Under the pieces are notes generated by a model. The model saw nothing but the letters and a program-made list of their open reading frames with translations, did no database searches and had not been told where the DNA came from. Shown here piece by piece: positions 45,192-55,642 of a stretch of DNA of 64,000 nt. The first letter of the stretch is position 1. Each line of letters begins with the position of its first letter. Source of the DNA: Pseudorhodoplanes sinuspersici (GTDB lineage Bacteria; Pseudomonadota; Alphaproteobacteria; Rhizobiales; Xanthobacteraceae); the NCBI RefSeq assembly GCF_002119765.1, contig NZ_CP021112.1, positions 5,388,501 through 5,452,500 of the forward strand, given 5' to 3'. The position numbers were made by a program, and so were the translations under genes.

Positions 45192-45893
45192 ATGATAACG
45201 ATGCGAATGGTTTTGGCGCGCACACTTGCCGGCGCGGCCCTGATGGCATTATCCGCGACGGCGCAGGCGCAATCGGTCACCCCCGCTCAGCAGGATGCCA
45301 TTCGCTCCAATTGCCGTTCCGATTTCCTGGCCAATTGTTCGGGTGTGCCGCGCGGAGGCCGCGAGGCCTTCATGTGTCTCGAACAGAACAAGGCGAAACT
45401 GTCCGGTGGCTGCAAGAGCGCCATCGAGGCCGTGTCCGCTGCAGCTGCTCCCAAGCCAGCCACCCCCAAGCCAGCGGCGGCACCGGTTGAGGCCAAGCCG
45501 CAGCCCGCACCGACACCGGCCGCTGCACCTACCGCAGCCGCACCAGCCGAAAAGCCCGCACCGGCCGCCGCAGCACCCGTCGCGCCATCACCAGCAAAGC
45601 CCGCGGCCAAACCGGTCCCGGCGCCGAAGGCGGCCGCCGCTCCTGTCCGCCCGGCAGCCCCGCCTCCGGCGGCTCCCGCAGCACCCGCCGCCGTTTCACC
45701 ACCGGCCGCTGCGCCCAAGCGCCAGCCGACCCTCGGCGAAGCCGTCATGATCCGCCGCTTCTGCGCCACCGATTATCGCGTGCTCTGCAAAGGCACCCAG
45801 ATCGGCGGCGGCCGCGCCGTCAAGTGCCTCGCCGACAACGGCCCGGCGCTGTCACCGGGCTGCAAGGCGGCGATGGCGAAGGCGGGGAATTAG
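45192..45893 (+). CDS. Exported cysteine-rich-repeat protein, second of a paralogous pair
   Basis: 233 residues from ATG 45192, with AAGGAG eight bases upstream. Signal peptide 1-27 (cleavage near TAQAQ). Two cysteine-rich repeats with the same C-x7-C-x12-C-x11-C spacing (Cys41, 49, 62, 74 and Cys191, 199, 212, 224) are separated by an Ala/Pro/Lys linker of about 105 residues, a cell-wall-spanning or disordered element. It shares with the first protein the run before repeat 2 (RPT or QPT then a variable stretch and YC or FC). Location periplasmic. Function unknown. Confidence 0.82.
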   Translation: MITMRMVLARTLAGAALMALSATAQAQSVTPAQQDAIRSNCRSDFLANCSGVPRGGREAFMCLEQNKAKLSGGCKSAIEAVSAAAAPKPATPKPAAAPVEAKPQPAPTPAAAPTAAAPAEKPAPAAAAPVAPSPAKPAAKPVPAPKAAAAPVRPAAPPPAAPAAPAAVSPPAAAPKRQPTLGEAVMIRRFCATDYRVLCKGTQIGGGRAVKCLADNGPALSPGCKAAMAKAGN

Positions 45894-45901
45894 CTTTTGA
45901 G

Positions 45902-45933
45902 CCGCTCGTCCCCGCGACAGTGGGGACCAGCGG
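45902..45933. repeat. Palindromic intergenic repeat
   Basis: Arms CCGCT/AGCGG and GTCCCC/GGGGAC around GCGACAGT. The same family as 10444-10527. It lies exactly between the convergent ends of the cysteine-rich gene (45893) and purL (45934) and may act as a bidirectional terminator. Confidence 0.75.
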
Positions 45934-48147
<2,214 letters not shown>

Positions 48148-48169
48148 TCGTCCAGCCAGTGCCACAACA

Positions 48170-48204
48170 GGGATGCCCGGGCAAATGGTCTGCCCGGGCA
48201 TCCC
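48170..48204 (-). promoter_or_regulatory. Strong intercistronic hairpin before purL
   Basis: Perfect 14-bp inverted repeat: arm GGGATGCCCGGGCA (48170-48183) and its complement (48191-48204) with a seven-base loop, 23 bases upstream of the purL start. No T-run, so it is more likely an mRNA stabiliser or processing site than a terminator. Confidence 0.7.
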
Positions 48205-48278
48205 CCGACATAGAGATAGTTGCCCCCGCGGCGCAAGCGGCGGGGCGTCCAAAGCACAGGAATCCGGCGGAACCGCCG

Positions 48279-49319
48279 CTACTGCGTTGGCTCTCCTTCC
48301 TCGAAGAAGGACTGGACGGCCGTGAACAGTGCCATCCGGTTCTTTTCCAGAATGACGGTGTGCGTGCCCTCGCCGATCATCACGAGGCGCTTCTGCGGCG
48401 CATTCTTGAGCAATGGGAATAATGTCTGAGCCATATATGGCGGGGTGTCCTGGTCCCATTCCGCCAGCACCACAATGGTCGGCACGGTAATGCGCGCGGG
48501 ATCGTAGAATGTCTTGCCCATCAGCCAGCCGTTCTGAATATCCTCCATGACACCGTTTGGAGCGCGCAGCACCGGCGGGTTCTGCGCCGCGCCGACCGGA
48601 TCGGAGGCCGCGGTCGCGGTCCACCAGGCGTCGAACCAGCCGGCGGGGATCAGGTCGGCCTTCCTGTCCTCGGGAACGCCACGCACCCAGCGGTCATAGG
48701 CCGCCGGCTTCTGCACCGTGCGGTAGGCGCCGAGCTTGGTGCGCTCGGTGCGCGCGGGCTGCCCGATCCAGACCGGCGCGTACAAGGCGAGATGCCGGAC
48801 CTTTCCCGGATTGTCCGCCGTGTAGCCCGCGGTCGTCGTCGTGCCCCACGACCAGCCGATCAGGTTAAGGCGCGGAATCTTCCGCCGCTGCAAAATGAAA
48901 TCGACGCCTGTCGCGATATCGCCGATCGCAACCTTCGTATCCACGATCGGACCGTTGGCGTCCGCCGGCTGATCCATTTCCTTCGGACGCGACGAGCGGC
49001 CATAGCCGCGAAGGTCGAGCAGATACACATCGAAGCCACGGCTCGCGATATAGTCCATCCATGACATGCCGCCGACTTGCAGATCGAAGGCGACTTCCGA
49101 CGGATAGGTCGCGCCATGCACGAACAGCACCGTGCGCGCCGGACTGAATTGCGTCATGTCCTTCGGGCGCTTGTTGCGGATATAGAGCGAGATGCCGTCG
49201 TCCTTTGTCGGCACCATGAATTCTTCCGTGACGAGATTGGTCGGGATCTGAGCAAGAGACGCAGCCGATGCTGCGACCGAAATGAAAAAGGCGAGGAACA
49301 AAGACGCCAACACACGCAT
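48279..49319 (-). CDS. Secreted alpha/beta hydrolase
   Basis: 346 residues from ATG 49319, with GGAGG upstream; the longer frame to 49469 is unsupported. Signal peptide 1-23. Hydrolase fold with the oxyanion HG motif ([11 protein letters not shown]), nucleophile elbow GWSWG (serine in the third position), and aspartate and histidine around EWDQDTP and EGTHTVILE. Substrate not predictable. Inserted between purQ and purL, not part of purine synthesis. Probably periplasmic. Confidence 0.88.
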   Translation of the reverse strand: MRVLASLFLAFFISVAASAASLAQIPTNLVTEEFMVPTKDDGISLYIRNKRPKDMTQFSPARTVLFVHGATYPSEVAFDLQVGGMSWMDYIASRGFDVYLLDLRGYGRSSRPKEMDQPADANGPIVDTKVAIGDIATGVDFILQRRKIPRLNLIGWSWGTTTTAGYTADNPGKVRHLALYAPVWIGQPARTERTKLGAYRTVQKPAAYDRWVRGVPEDRKADLIPAGWFDAWWTATAASDPVGAAQNPPVLRAPNGVMEDIQNGWLMGKTFYDPARITVPTIVVLAEWDQDTPPYMAQTLFPLLKNAPQKRLVMIGEGTHTVILEKNRMALFTAVQSFFEEGEPTQ

Positions 49320-49493
49320 CGCATTTCCTCCGTCAGATTGTTGTTGAAGATTGTTGTTGATAGCGACGCCGAATATAGCGCACGGCAGAAACCGCAGCGA
49401 GCGTCCTGGCATCGGGGCGCAGCAAAAACTTGGTGTGGTAACCGGCGGCAGCTTGCGGGAAACAGTCATCCCGCCATTACGGCACGAACCGGA

Positions 49494-50195
49494 TTACGCT
49501 GCCTTGCCGAACTGCTGCACCAGGCCAGCGAAAAGCCCACGCCCGTCGGTCGAGCCGATGATGCTTTCAACGTGGTTTTCCGGATGCGGCATCATGCCGG
49601 CGACATTGCCGCGCTCGTTGACGATGCCGGCGATCGCGTTGATCGCGCCGTTGACATTATACGGATCGCCCAGCGTGCCGTCGGCCGAACAGTAGCGGAA
49701 GATGACGCGGCCTTCGCTCTCGATCGCCTTGATGGTGTCTTCGTCGGCGACGTAATTGCCCTCGCCATGCGCCACCGGTACGCGGATCACCTGCCCGGCA
49801 TTGTAGCCGCGCGTGAACGGCGTGTCCGAACGCTCGACCCGCAGATGCACGTCATGGCAGATGAATTTTAGTTTCGAATTGCGCATCAAGACGCCCGGCA
49901 ACAGACCGGACTCGCACAAGATCTGGAAACCGTTGCAGACGCCGAGCACGAGACCGCCCTTAGCCGCATGCGCCCGCACCGCGTCCATGATCGGCGCGCG
50001 CGCCGCGATGGCGCCGCAGCGCAGATAGTCGCCGTAAGAGAACCCGCCCGGCACGACGACAAGATCGGTACCCGCCGGCAATTGCGTGTCGGCGTGCCAG
50101 ACCATCGCCGGCTCGACGCCCGAGACGAGCTTGAGCGTGCGCGCCATATCGCGCTCGCGATTGATGCCGGGAAAAACGAGGACTGCGGATTTCAT
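49494..50195 (-). CDS. purQ: Phosphoribosylformylglycinamidine synthase, glutamine amidotransferase subunit
   Basis: 233 residues. Class-I glutamine amidotransferase that supplies ammonia to PurL. Catalytic cysteine in LGVCNGFQ, histidine and glutamate in [22 protein letters not shown] at the substrate region. It begins ten bases after the DUF4336 gene stop. The three-subunit PurS/PurQ/PurL system is complete. Confidence 0.97.
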   Translation of the reverse strand: MKSAVLVFPGINRERDMARTLKLVSGVEPAMVWHADTQLPAGTDLVVVPGGFSYGDYLRCGAIAARAPIMDAVRAHAAKGGLVLGVCNGFQILCESGLLPGVLMRNSKLKFICHDVHLRVERSDTPFTRGYNAGQVIRVPVAHGEGNYVADEDTIKAIESEGRVIFRYCSADGTLGDPYNVNGAINAIAGIVNERGNVAGMMPHPENHVESIIGSTDGRGLFAGLVQQFGKAA

Positions 50196-50204
50196 AGCTT
50201 CATC

Positions 50205-50945
50205 TCACATCACCCAGCGAAAGGCGCGCTCCAGTTCGGGGACCGCATTGCGCTCATACCAGCGCCCGTGCGCCACGATAGCCTGCTGCGGCTGCCAATC
50301 CAGCATCTGGCGGACATTGGCGCGAACGTCTGCACGGTGCCGCAGGAATGTCAGCCGCATGTCATATGGCGTTTTTCCGTCCGGATCGCAAACGCCACCG
50401 ATCCGGGTCAGCCAGCGCATCGCATGGCAGCGAATGCGGCCCGGCTCGAAATTCTCGATCAGATCAGTCAACACCAATGTGCGCGATCCGCCGTGCAGGA
50501 AAACGACCTCTGAGAAAAAGTCGCCGCGCACCGACACCTGATCAATCTGTCTTGCCCATTCCGGCGGTGGCTGCTCGCCAAGATCGACCTCGAAGCCATC
50601 GAACCGGCCAGCCGCCGCTTTTCGCACACCCGGCGCCGCATAGGTGACCGCTTGCGGAAATTGATCTTTCCAGTCCTTGATCCACCAGTAATGCAGCGGG
50701 TTCGGCGCCACCAGAAAACGCACATGGCCAAGCGCCTTGATCTCGCGCGCGAGCTGTTCTGTGAGTGTGGTCGGCGAATGGATCCACAGCGCGCCATCGG
50801 CAAGCCGAAACACGGTCATGCGTGTTGGGAACGGCATGCCGAACCCGAGATAGCGCATGGTGATTTCCGGACCGTCGACGATCCAGACATTATCGGCAAC
50901 GGGCTTCAGTGTATTGATCGGCTCATAGAGCTTGTAGCAATCCAT
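50205..50945 (-). CDS. DUF4336-family protein (metallo-hydrolase-like)
   Basis: 246 residues. The order YKLYEPINTLKPVADNVWIVDGPEI and LVAPNPLHYWW match the DUF4336 family as I know it; it looks like a metallo-beta-lactamase fold, though the canonical HxHxDH motif is altered. It lies between purS and purQ with short gaps (21 and 9 bases), so it is probably in the purine operon. Role unknown; cotranscription does not prove a purine function. Confidence 0.75.
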   Translation of the reverse strand: MDCYKLYEPINTLKPVADNVWIVDGPEITMRYLGFGMPFPTRMTVFRLADGALWIHSPTTLTEQLAREIKALGHVRFLVAPNPLHYWWIKDWKDQFPQAVTYAAPGVRKAAAGRFDGFEVDLGEQPPPEWARQIDQVSVRGDFFSEVVFLHGGSRTLVLTDLIENFEPGRIRCHAMRWLTRIGGVCDPDGKTPYDMRLTFLRHRADVRANVRQMLDWQPQQAIVAHGRWYERNAVPELERAFRWVM

Positions 50946-50966
50946 CCGCCGTTTCCGAGGTCAGAC

Positions 50967-51209
50967 TTATCCAACCACCTCGATGCGATAATTCTCGATC
51001 ACCGTATTCGCCAGCAGCTTCTCGGCCGCAGCTTTCAGCGTGGCTTCGGCCTTGGCCTGGTCGCCCGCATCGAGTTCGATATCGAACACCTTGCCCTGGC
51101 GGACGCTCGCCACACCCGACACCCCCAGCGACTTCAGCGCACCCTCGATCGCCTTGCCCTGCGGGTCGAGAACGCCGGTTTTCAGAGTGACAGTGACACG
51201 GGCTTTCAT
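50967..51209 (-). CDS. purS: Phosphoribosylformylglycinamidine synthase subunit PurS
   Basis: 80 residues from ATG 51209; the longer frame to 51260 is not supported. A small structural subunit that joins PurL and PurQ. VTVTLKTGVLDPQGKAIEGALKSLG is too long for chance, but the core TGVLDPQGKAI is a family hallmark, as is the C-terminal NYRIEVV. Follows purC with an 89-base gap holding a hairpin. Confidence 0.96.
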   Translation of the reverse strand: MKARVTVTLKTGVLDPQGKAIEGALKSLGVSGVASVRQGKVFDIELDAGDQAKAEATLKAAAEKLLANTVIENYRIEVVG

Positions 51210-51230
51210 TGCGAATCGCCAGAAATGAAA

Positions 51231-51252
51231 CGGGGGCCAAGATTGGCCCCCG
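51231..51252 (-). promoter_or_regulatory. GC-rich hairpin between purC and purS
   Basis: Perfect 10-bp arms CGGGGGCCAA/TTGGCCCCCG (51231-51240, 51243-51252) with a minimal loop. On the minus strand it is followed by a short T-rich stretch (TTTCATTTC), so it could be a leaky terminator that lowers expression after purC. Confidence 0.6.
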
Positions 51253-51298
51253 CGTAGCATCGAATTGAGCCAGCCTCAACTTGAGGCCTGCTCAAAAA

Positions 51299-52066
51299 TC
51301 ATCCCTTGACCAGAACCGGACCGGTGCCGCGTGGCGGCTCGCCCTCGTTCATGATGCCGAGCCGCTTGGCGACTTCGGTATAGGCCTCGAGCAGGCCGCC
51401 GAGATCACGGCGGAAGCGGTCCTTGTCGAGCTTCTCAGCCGACTTGATGTCCCACAGCCGGCACGAATCGGGGGAAATCTCGTCGGCGACGACGATCCGC
51501 ATCATGTCGTTTTCCCACAACCGGCCGCATTCCATCTTGAAATCGACCAGACGGATGCCGACGCCGAGGAACAGCCCGGACAGGAAGTCGTTCACCCGGA
51601 TGGCCAGCGCCATCATGTCGTCGATTTCCTGCGGATTGGCCCAGCCGAACGCGGTGATGTGCTCTTCCGAGACCATCGGATCGCCGAGCTGATCGTTTTT
51701 GTAGTAGAATTCGATGATCGAACGCGGCAGTTGCGTGCCCTCCTCGATCCCGAGACGGGTCGAGAGCGAGCCGGCGGCAACATTGCGAACCACGATCTCC
51801 AGCGGAATGATCTCGACCTCGCGAATCAGCTGTTCGCGCATGTTGAGCCGGCGGATGAAGTGCGTCGGCACGCCGATATCGTTCAGATTCTGGAAGACAT
51901 ATTCCGAGATCCGGTTGTTCAGCACGCCCTTGCCTTCGATCACCTCGTGCTTCTTGGCATTGAAGGCGGTGGCATCGTCCTTGAAGTGCTGGATCAGCGT
52001 GCCGGGCTCAGGGCCCTCGTAAAGAACTTTGGCTTTGCCTTCGTAAATGCGGCGGCGGCGGCTCAT
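51299..52066 (-). CDS. purC: Phosphoribosylaminoimidazole-succinocarboxamide synthase
   Basis: 255 residues from ATG 52066. Adds aspartate to CAIR using ATP (step 8 of purine synthesis). Visible: the ATP-binding N-terminus [13 protein letters not shown], the VVRNVAAGS block, [12 protein letters not shown], and [12 protein letters not shown]. It is the first gene of the purine block; its promoter should lie in the long gap upstream. Confidence 0.97.
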   Translation of the reverse strand: MSRRRRIYEGKAKVLYEGPEPGTLIQHFKDDATAFNAKKHEVIEGKGVLNNRISEYVFQNLNDIGVPTHFIRRLNMREQLIREVEIIPLEIVVRNVAAGSLSTRLGIEEGTQLPRSIIEFYYKNDQLGDPMVSEEHITAFGWANPQEIDDMMALAIRVNDFLSGLFLGVGIRLVDFKMECGRLWENDMMRIVVADEISPDSCRLWDIKSAEKLDKDRFRRDLGGLLEAYTEVAKRLGIMNEGEPPRGTGPVLVKG

Positions 52067-52597
52067 CGGAATGTACCGTGGGTTGTGGAAGTCCATGAAT
52101 TGCCGGGGTTCCTGTTGATGTTTTTAAGACCGCGGCGGAGGCGGCAGGCGCGACTATCGAGACGCAACGCGGTCGTCTGGCCCGTCGGGGCAACCTAGCC
52201 GATCAGGGTGCGAAGCACAAATCAGATAGGGTCCTGCATCCACCGCCGCAACATGGAGATTTCGTGACCCGCACCGATGCCTTGACGGGGCGCTTTGCCT
52301 ATGCCAGCGGCCGCCCCGGACGATCCGTCGCGTTCGAACCGTCATCGGGCTATGCTAGTCCCCACCGCGATGCGGGGTATCGGACCTGGGAACGCTTTTT
52401 TCGAGAGGGTCGGAATCATTATGGGCGTCCATGAGGCAGGCGGCACGGAGCTACCCCGGAATGCATGACCGACGGATGACGTGGAACAGGAGCCGCAGGT
52501 CGACGATGTCCGTTATCGTGAAGCATTGTTTCCAGCCGGCGTTGATCTTGCTCCATCGCCGCTCTATCTCCAGACAATCACCGATCAGCGAGGATTC
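52067..52597. other. Long intergenic region between purC and the zeta-subunit gene
   Basis: 531 bases. No protein gene was supported; the open frames are short shadows. No guanine or adenine riboswitch was recognised. A short hairpin (CCCC/GGGG around 52350-52370) and a few TTGAC-like motifs exist, but no convincing promoter pair could be fixed for either neighbour. Confidence 0.6.
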
Positions 52598-52915
52598 ATG
52601 ACGACGTTCGACAAGCGCGAAGAAGGTTTCGAAAAGAAATTCGCGCACGATGAAGAGCTCCGCTTCAAGGCCACCGCCCGGCGCAACAAGCTGCTCGGCC
52701 TGTGGGCGGCCGATATCCTTGGCAAGACCGGTGCCGATGCCGACGCCTATGCCAAGGAAGTCGTCGTCGCCGATTTCGAGGAAGCCGGCCATGATGACGT
52801 CCTGCGCAAGGTCGCCGGCGATCTCGCCGCCAATGGCATCTCCGAACAGGAGGTGCGCGAGAAGATGGTCGAACTGCTGGCCGAAGCGGTGAAACAGGTT
52901 CAGGCCGGTTCCTGA
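52598..52915 (+). CDS. F1F0-ATPase inhibitor zeta subunit (DUF1476)
   Basis: 105 residues from ATG 52598. Charged helical protein with the DUF1476 signature: DKREEGFEKKFAHDEELRF, ARRNKLLGLWAAD and KTGADADAYAKEVV. In Paracoccus this family is the natural inhibitor of the ATP synthase, blocking wasteful hydrolysis by inserting its N-terminus into F1. The atp genes are not nearby. A terminator ends the transcript at 52927. Function in this organism is by family analogy. Confidence 0.93.
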   Translation: MTTFDKREEGFEKKFAHDEELRFKATARRNKLLGLWAADILGKTGADADAYAKEVVVADFEEAGHDDVLRKVAGDLAANGISEQEVREKMVELLAEAVKQVQAGS

Positions 52916-52926
52916 CCGCAACACCG

Positions 52927-52961
52927 AAAAAGGCTCGCCGGATATCACGGCGAGCCTTTTT
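52927..52961 (+). terminator. Rho-independent terminator of the zeta-subunit gene
   Basis: Arms AAAAAGGCTCGCCG and CGGCGAGCCTTTTT around a seven-base loop. It begins 12 bases after the stop codon. The A-run and T-run also allow reverse termination. Confidence 0.92.
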
Positions 52962-53005
52962 GCTTGAGAGCCCTTTCATCTTCAGCTCAACAGAAAGTGC
53001 GGACC

Positions 53006-53782
53006 GTGACTGCCGTATCGAACTTCTCTCTCGCCCGGCGCCTGCGTGCCGGTGAAGTCGTCTACTCTGCCTGGTGTGGTCTGCCCTATCCGAATGTCGT
53101 CGAGACGATCGCACGCGAAGGCTTCACCGCCGTCACGCTCGATCAGCAGCATGGCTTGTGGGACACCGCTTCGACCATGCAGGCGATCGGCGCCATTCAT
53201 CTGGCAGGCTCCGCACCCTTGGTTCGCGTGCCGCTCGGACAAAATGCGATTGTCAGCCGCGCGCTTGATTTCGGCGCTGAAGGACTGATTGCACCGATGA
53301 TCAATTCGGCGGCGGATGCACGCGCCTTTGTGAGCGCCGCGAAATATCCGCCGATCGGCGAACGCAGCCTCGGCGCGCATCGTGCGGCGGCCTTGGCGGG
53401 CTTTCCGGATCAGCGGCCCTATCTCGTGACCGCCAATCAGGACACGCTGGCCTTCGCGATGATTGAAACGCGCGCCGCGCTCGATAATGTCGACGCTATC
53501 GTCAACACGCCCGGCATCGATGGGTTGTTCATCGGTCCGTCCGACCTATCCTACAGCCTCACCAATGGCGCGGTGCTGGATGCCCATTCCGCTGAGGTTG
53601 AGAAGGGCCTCGAGATCGTGCTCGCGGCCTGCAAGAACGCCGGAAAGATTCCAGGCCTTTACTGCATCGATGCCGCGCGCGCCGCTGCGAAAGCCAAAGC
53701 GGGTTTCAAGTTCCTCACCGTAGGCAGCGATCTCGCGTTTCTGCGTGCTGGTACGTCCGCGCAGTTGAACGGGCTGGCGTAA
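53006..53782 (+). CDS. HpcH/HpaI-family aldolase
   Basis: About 258 residues from GTG 53006; a TTG at 52964 would give 272. It has the divalent-metal TIM barrel of the class-II pyruvate aldolases. Metal and phosphate sites are PNVVETIAREGF, LDQQHGLWDT and the MIETRAALDNVDAI segment with glutamate. GLFIGPSDLSYSL is diagnostic. It cleaves 4-hydroxy-2-oxo acids to pyruvate and an aldehyde. No meta-cleavage genes are adjacent. Convergent with the methyltransferase gene, with stops adjacent and no spacer. Confidence 0.9.
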   Translation: MTAVSNFSLARRLRAGEVVYSAWCGLPYPNVVETIAREGFTAVTLDQQHGLWDTASTMQAIGAIHLAGSAPLVRVPLGQNAIVSRALDFGAEGLIAPMINSAADARAFVSAAKYPPIGERSLGAHRAAALAGFPDQRPYLVTANQDTLAFAMIETRAALDNVDAIVNTPGIDGLFIGPSDLSYSLTNGAVLDAHSAEVEKGLEIVLAACKNAGKIPGLYCIDAARAAAKAKAGFKFLTVGSDLAFLRAGTSAQLNGLA

Positions 53783-55012
53783 TCATCTGTCTTCCGGGCT
53801 GGCGCTTTCAGCGCGCCCCGGAATGACGCCGAGAATGCGCTCGAGCACATCGCCGACATCCGCCGTCACATCATCCGCCTTCACATCGACGATCCGGTAT
53901 TCGCGCTCGCGCATCCAATCGCGCTTCTGCCGCCGCGCTTCGGCACTGGGCGCATCCTCGCTGTCGGGCACGACATCGACCACCAGCCGCAAGGGAAACG
54001 ATACGAAGTCGGCGATATGCGGACCGATCGGCGTTTGCCGCTTGAAGCCGAGCGATGAAAATCTGCGATCGCCGGTGATCGCCGTCCACAGCGCGCGCTC
54101 CGCATCGGTCGGATTGCGCCGGAGCAATCGCGCAAGGCCGCGCACCGGTGAATCCGCGCGTGCGATTTCGGCCTTGCCGTGTTGCGCGAGCAGATTGCGC
54201 AACATATCCGCTTCTGGCCCGTCGAGCAGGCCGCCGCGCGCCGGCCCTTTTCGTCCTTCCACCAGCGCCATCACCACACCATGCAGCGTGCGGATATCCT
54301 GCTGCGTCGGCTGCATGCGGGTGAAGATGTTGCGCATGTTCACAACCATCGTGCCGCGCTTCTCATGCGGACGGAAATATTCGATCCGCTCCAGTTCGCG
54401 TTCGAGGTCATTGAAGAAGGCGAGCAACTGCTCTTTCGGTGCCGGCGGCGATTTCTCCGACGCTGAAAATGGCAGCGCGCCCTCGCCTTGCTGCTTGAAC
54501 CATTCGTAGCCGACGATCACCGCCGCCTGTCCGAGATTGAGCGAGGCGAAGGCCGGATTGACCGGCAAGGTGAGGATCGCATCAGCCAGTCCGACCTCAT
54601 CATTCTCGAGGCCGTTGCGCTCGCGCCCGAACACCAGCGCCACAGTCTGCCCGTCGGCAATCCGCGGCGCGGCAATGCGTGCGGCCTCCTCCGCGCCGAC
54701 CACCGGCTTGGCCTGATCGTGCGTGCGCGCGGTGGACGCAAATACGAAGTGACAATCGGCGATCGCCTCGGCGAGCGTTTCGAACAATTCCGCCTCGTCA
54801 AGAATGCGGTCGGCGCCCGATGCCATCACCCGCGCGCGCTCGTTCGGCCAGCCCTGTTGCGGCTTGACCAGCCGCAAGCGCGACAGCCCGAAATTGGCCA
54901 TCGCCCGCGCCACCGCACCGATATTCTCGCCGAGCTGGGACTCGACCAGCACCACCACCGGCGCCGGCGTCACCACCCAGTTCTTGGTCTTGTCTGTTCC
55001 CGCTCCGGGCAT
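53783..55012 (-). CDS. TrmJ-like RNA 2'-O-methyltransferase fused to a DUF559-like domain
   Basis: 409 residues. Residues 14-250 are a SPOUT methyltransferase: VVLVESQLGENIGAVARAM, FGRERNGLENDEV and LPVNPAFASLNLGQA, all typical of TrmJ (tRNA position 32). Residues 291-396 look like DUF559: ARLLRRNPTDAERALW, FKRQTPIGPHIADFVSFP. The usual catalytic stretch ELDGGQH is replaced by DVVPDSEDA, so nuclease activity may be lost. The last 13 or so residues are encoded by a palindromic repeat (53792-53829). Fusion or readthrough cannot be told apart, but there is no frameshift. SAM-dependent tRNA methylation is the likely core role. Confidence 0.88.
   Translation of the reverse strand: MPGAGTDKTKNWVVTPAPVVVLVESQLGENIGAVARAMANFGLSRLRLVKPQQGWPNERARVMASGADRILDEAELFETLAEAIADCHFVFASTARTHDQAKPVVGAEEAARIAAPRIADGQTVALVFGRERNGLENDEVGLADAILTLPVNPAFASLNLGQAAVIVGYEWFKQQGEGALPFSASEKSPPAPKEQLLAFFNDLERELERIEYFRPHEKRGTMVVNMRNIFTRMQPTQQDIRTLHGVVMALVEGRKGPARGGLLDGPEADMLRNLLAQHGKAEIARADSPVRGLARLLRRNPTDAERALWTAITGDRRFSSLGFKRQTPIGPHIADFVSFPLRLVVDVVPDSEDAPSAEARRQKRDWMREREYRIVDVKADDVTADVGDVLERILGVIPGRAESASPEDR
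53792..53829. repeat. Palindromic repeat overlapping the trmJ 3' end
   Basis: Arms TTCCGGG (53792-53798) and CCCGGAA (53817-53823) with inner GGCGC pairing. It resembles the abundant GTCATTCCGGGGCGCG-type elements of Bradyrhizobium relatives. It encodes the C-terminus of the TrmJ-DUF559 protein and lies at the convergent end, possibly acting as a transcript terminus. Confidence 0.7.
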
Positions 55013-55304
55013 GTTTTTCTCATCTCCGGAGCCTGCTATAGCCGCACCGCCACGCGCGCGAAAGCAGCCGCTGCGGTCCTGTGATTGCTCATCGCGCGCG
55101 ACGCATTGTGGTGCGATCGGGTTGCGGACCTTCGCAAATTTGAACTAATCGAATGGGGCCGCAAACACCGCAAATTAACCCTGCGGGATCGCTCCCGAAT
55201 CTTTTTTCAGAGAGTGTGGCCGGGCTCACAGAAGCTCCGCACCGGCGCGCCCATGGTCCCCCAACCGATGCGATCCCCCGAGCATCGGAACAGAGGAGGA
55301 AAAC

Positions 55305-55472
55305 ATGAACGCACTGAAGCTCATCCTTGCGACCGCCGTACTGGCGTTATTCGCTGTCTCCGCCCAGGCGCAGACTCAGGGTCCGGGAGTTCGCGATTAC
55401 TCCTACTCCAATATTTACTACCCCGACCGCGATCCCACGACCCGCGAGGCCTTGGACACCGGCACCTGGTAA
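55305..55472 (+). CDS. Tiny exported protein
   Basis: 55 residues, start ATG 55305 with GAGGAGGA just upstream, one of the best ribosome-binding sites in the window. Signal peptide 1-22 (MNALKLILATAVLALFAVSA), cleaved near SAQAQ. The mature part of about 33 residues is tyrosine-rich (DYSYSNIYYPDRDP). No cysteine, so not a disulfide peptide. It may be a periplasmic or surface peptide. Family not recognised. A strong hairpin follows. Confidence 0.72.
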   Translation: MNALKLILATAVLALFAVSAQAQTQGPGVRDYSYSNIYYPDRDPTTREALDTGTW

Positions 55473-55493
55473 CAGGCGTCGTTTTTCACGGCC

Positions 55494-55527
55494 GCGAATG
55501 CCGGTGTTCCCCGACACCGGCATTCGC
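55494..55527 (+). terminator. Strong hairpin after the tiny exported protein
   Basis: Perfect 14-bp arms GCGAATGCCGGTGT (55494-55507) and its complement (55514-55527) with a six-base loop. There is no T-run, so it may be a transcript stabiliser rather than a true intrinsic terminator. Confidence 0.6.
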
Positions 55528-55642
55528 CGCTTCTGCCCGTCCAGGTCACCGATCGCCTGCTCTGATTTCTCCGGTGTTGACTTCAGATCTGCACACGCCA
55601 ACGAAGCATTCCTGACGAAGTCCAGGTGGGGGAGACTGTTCC

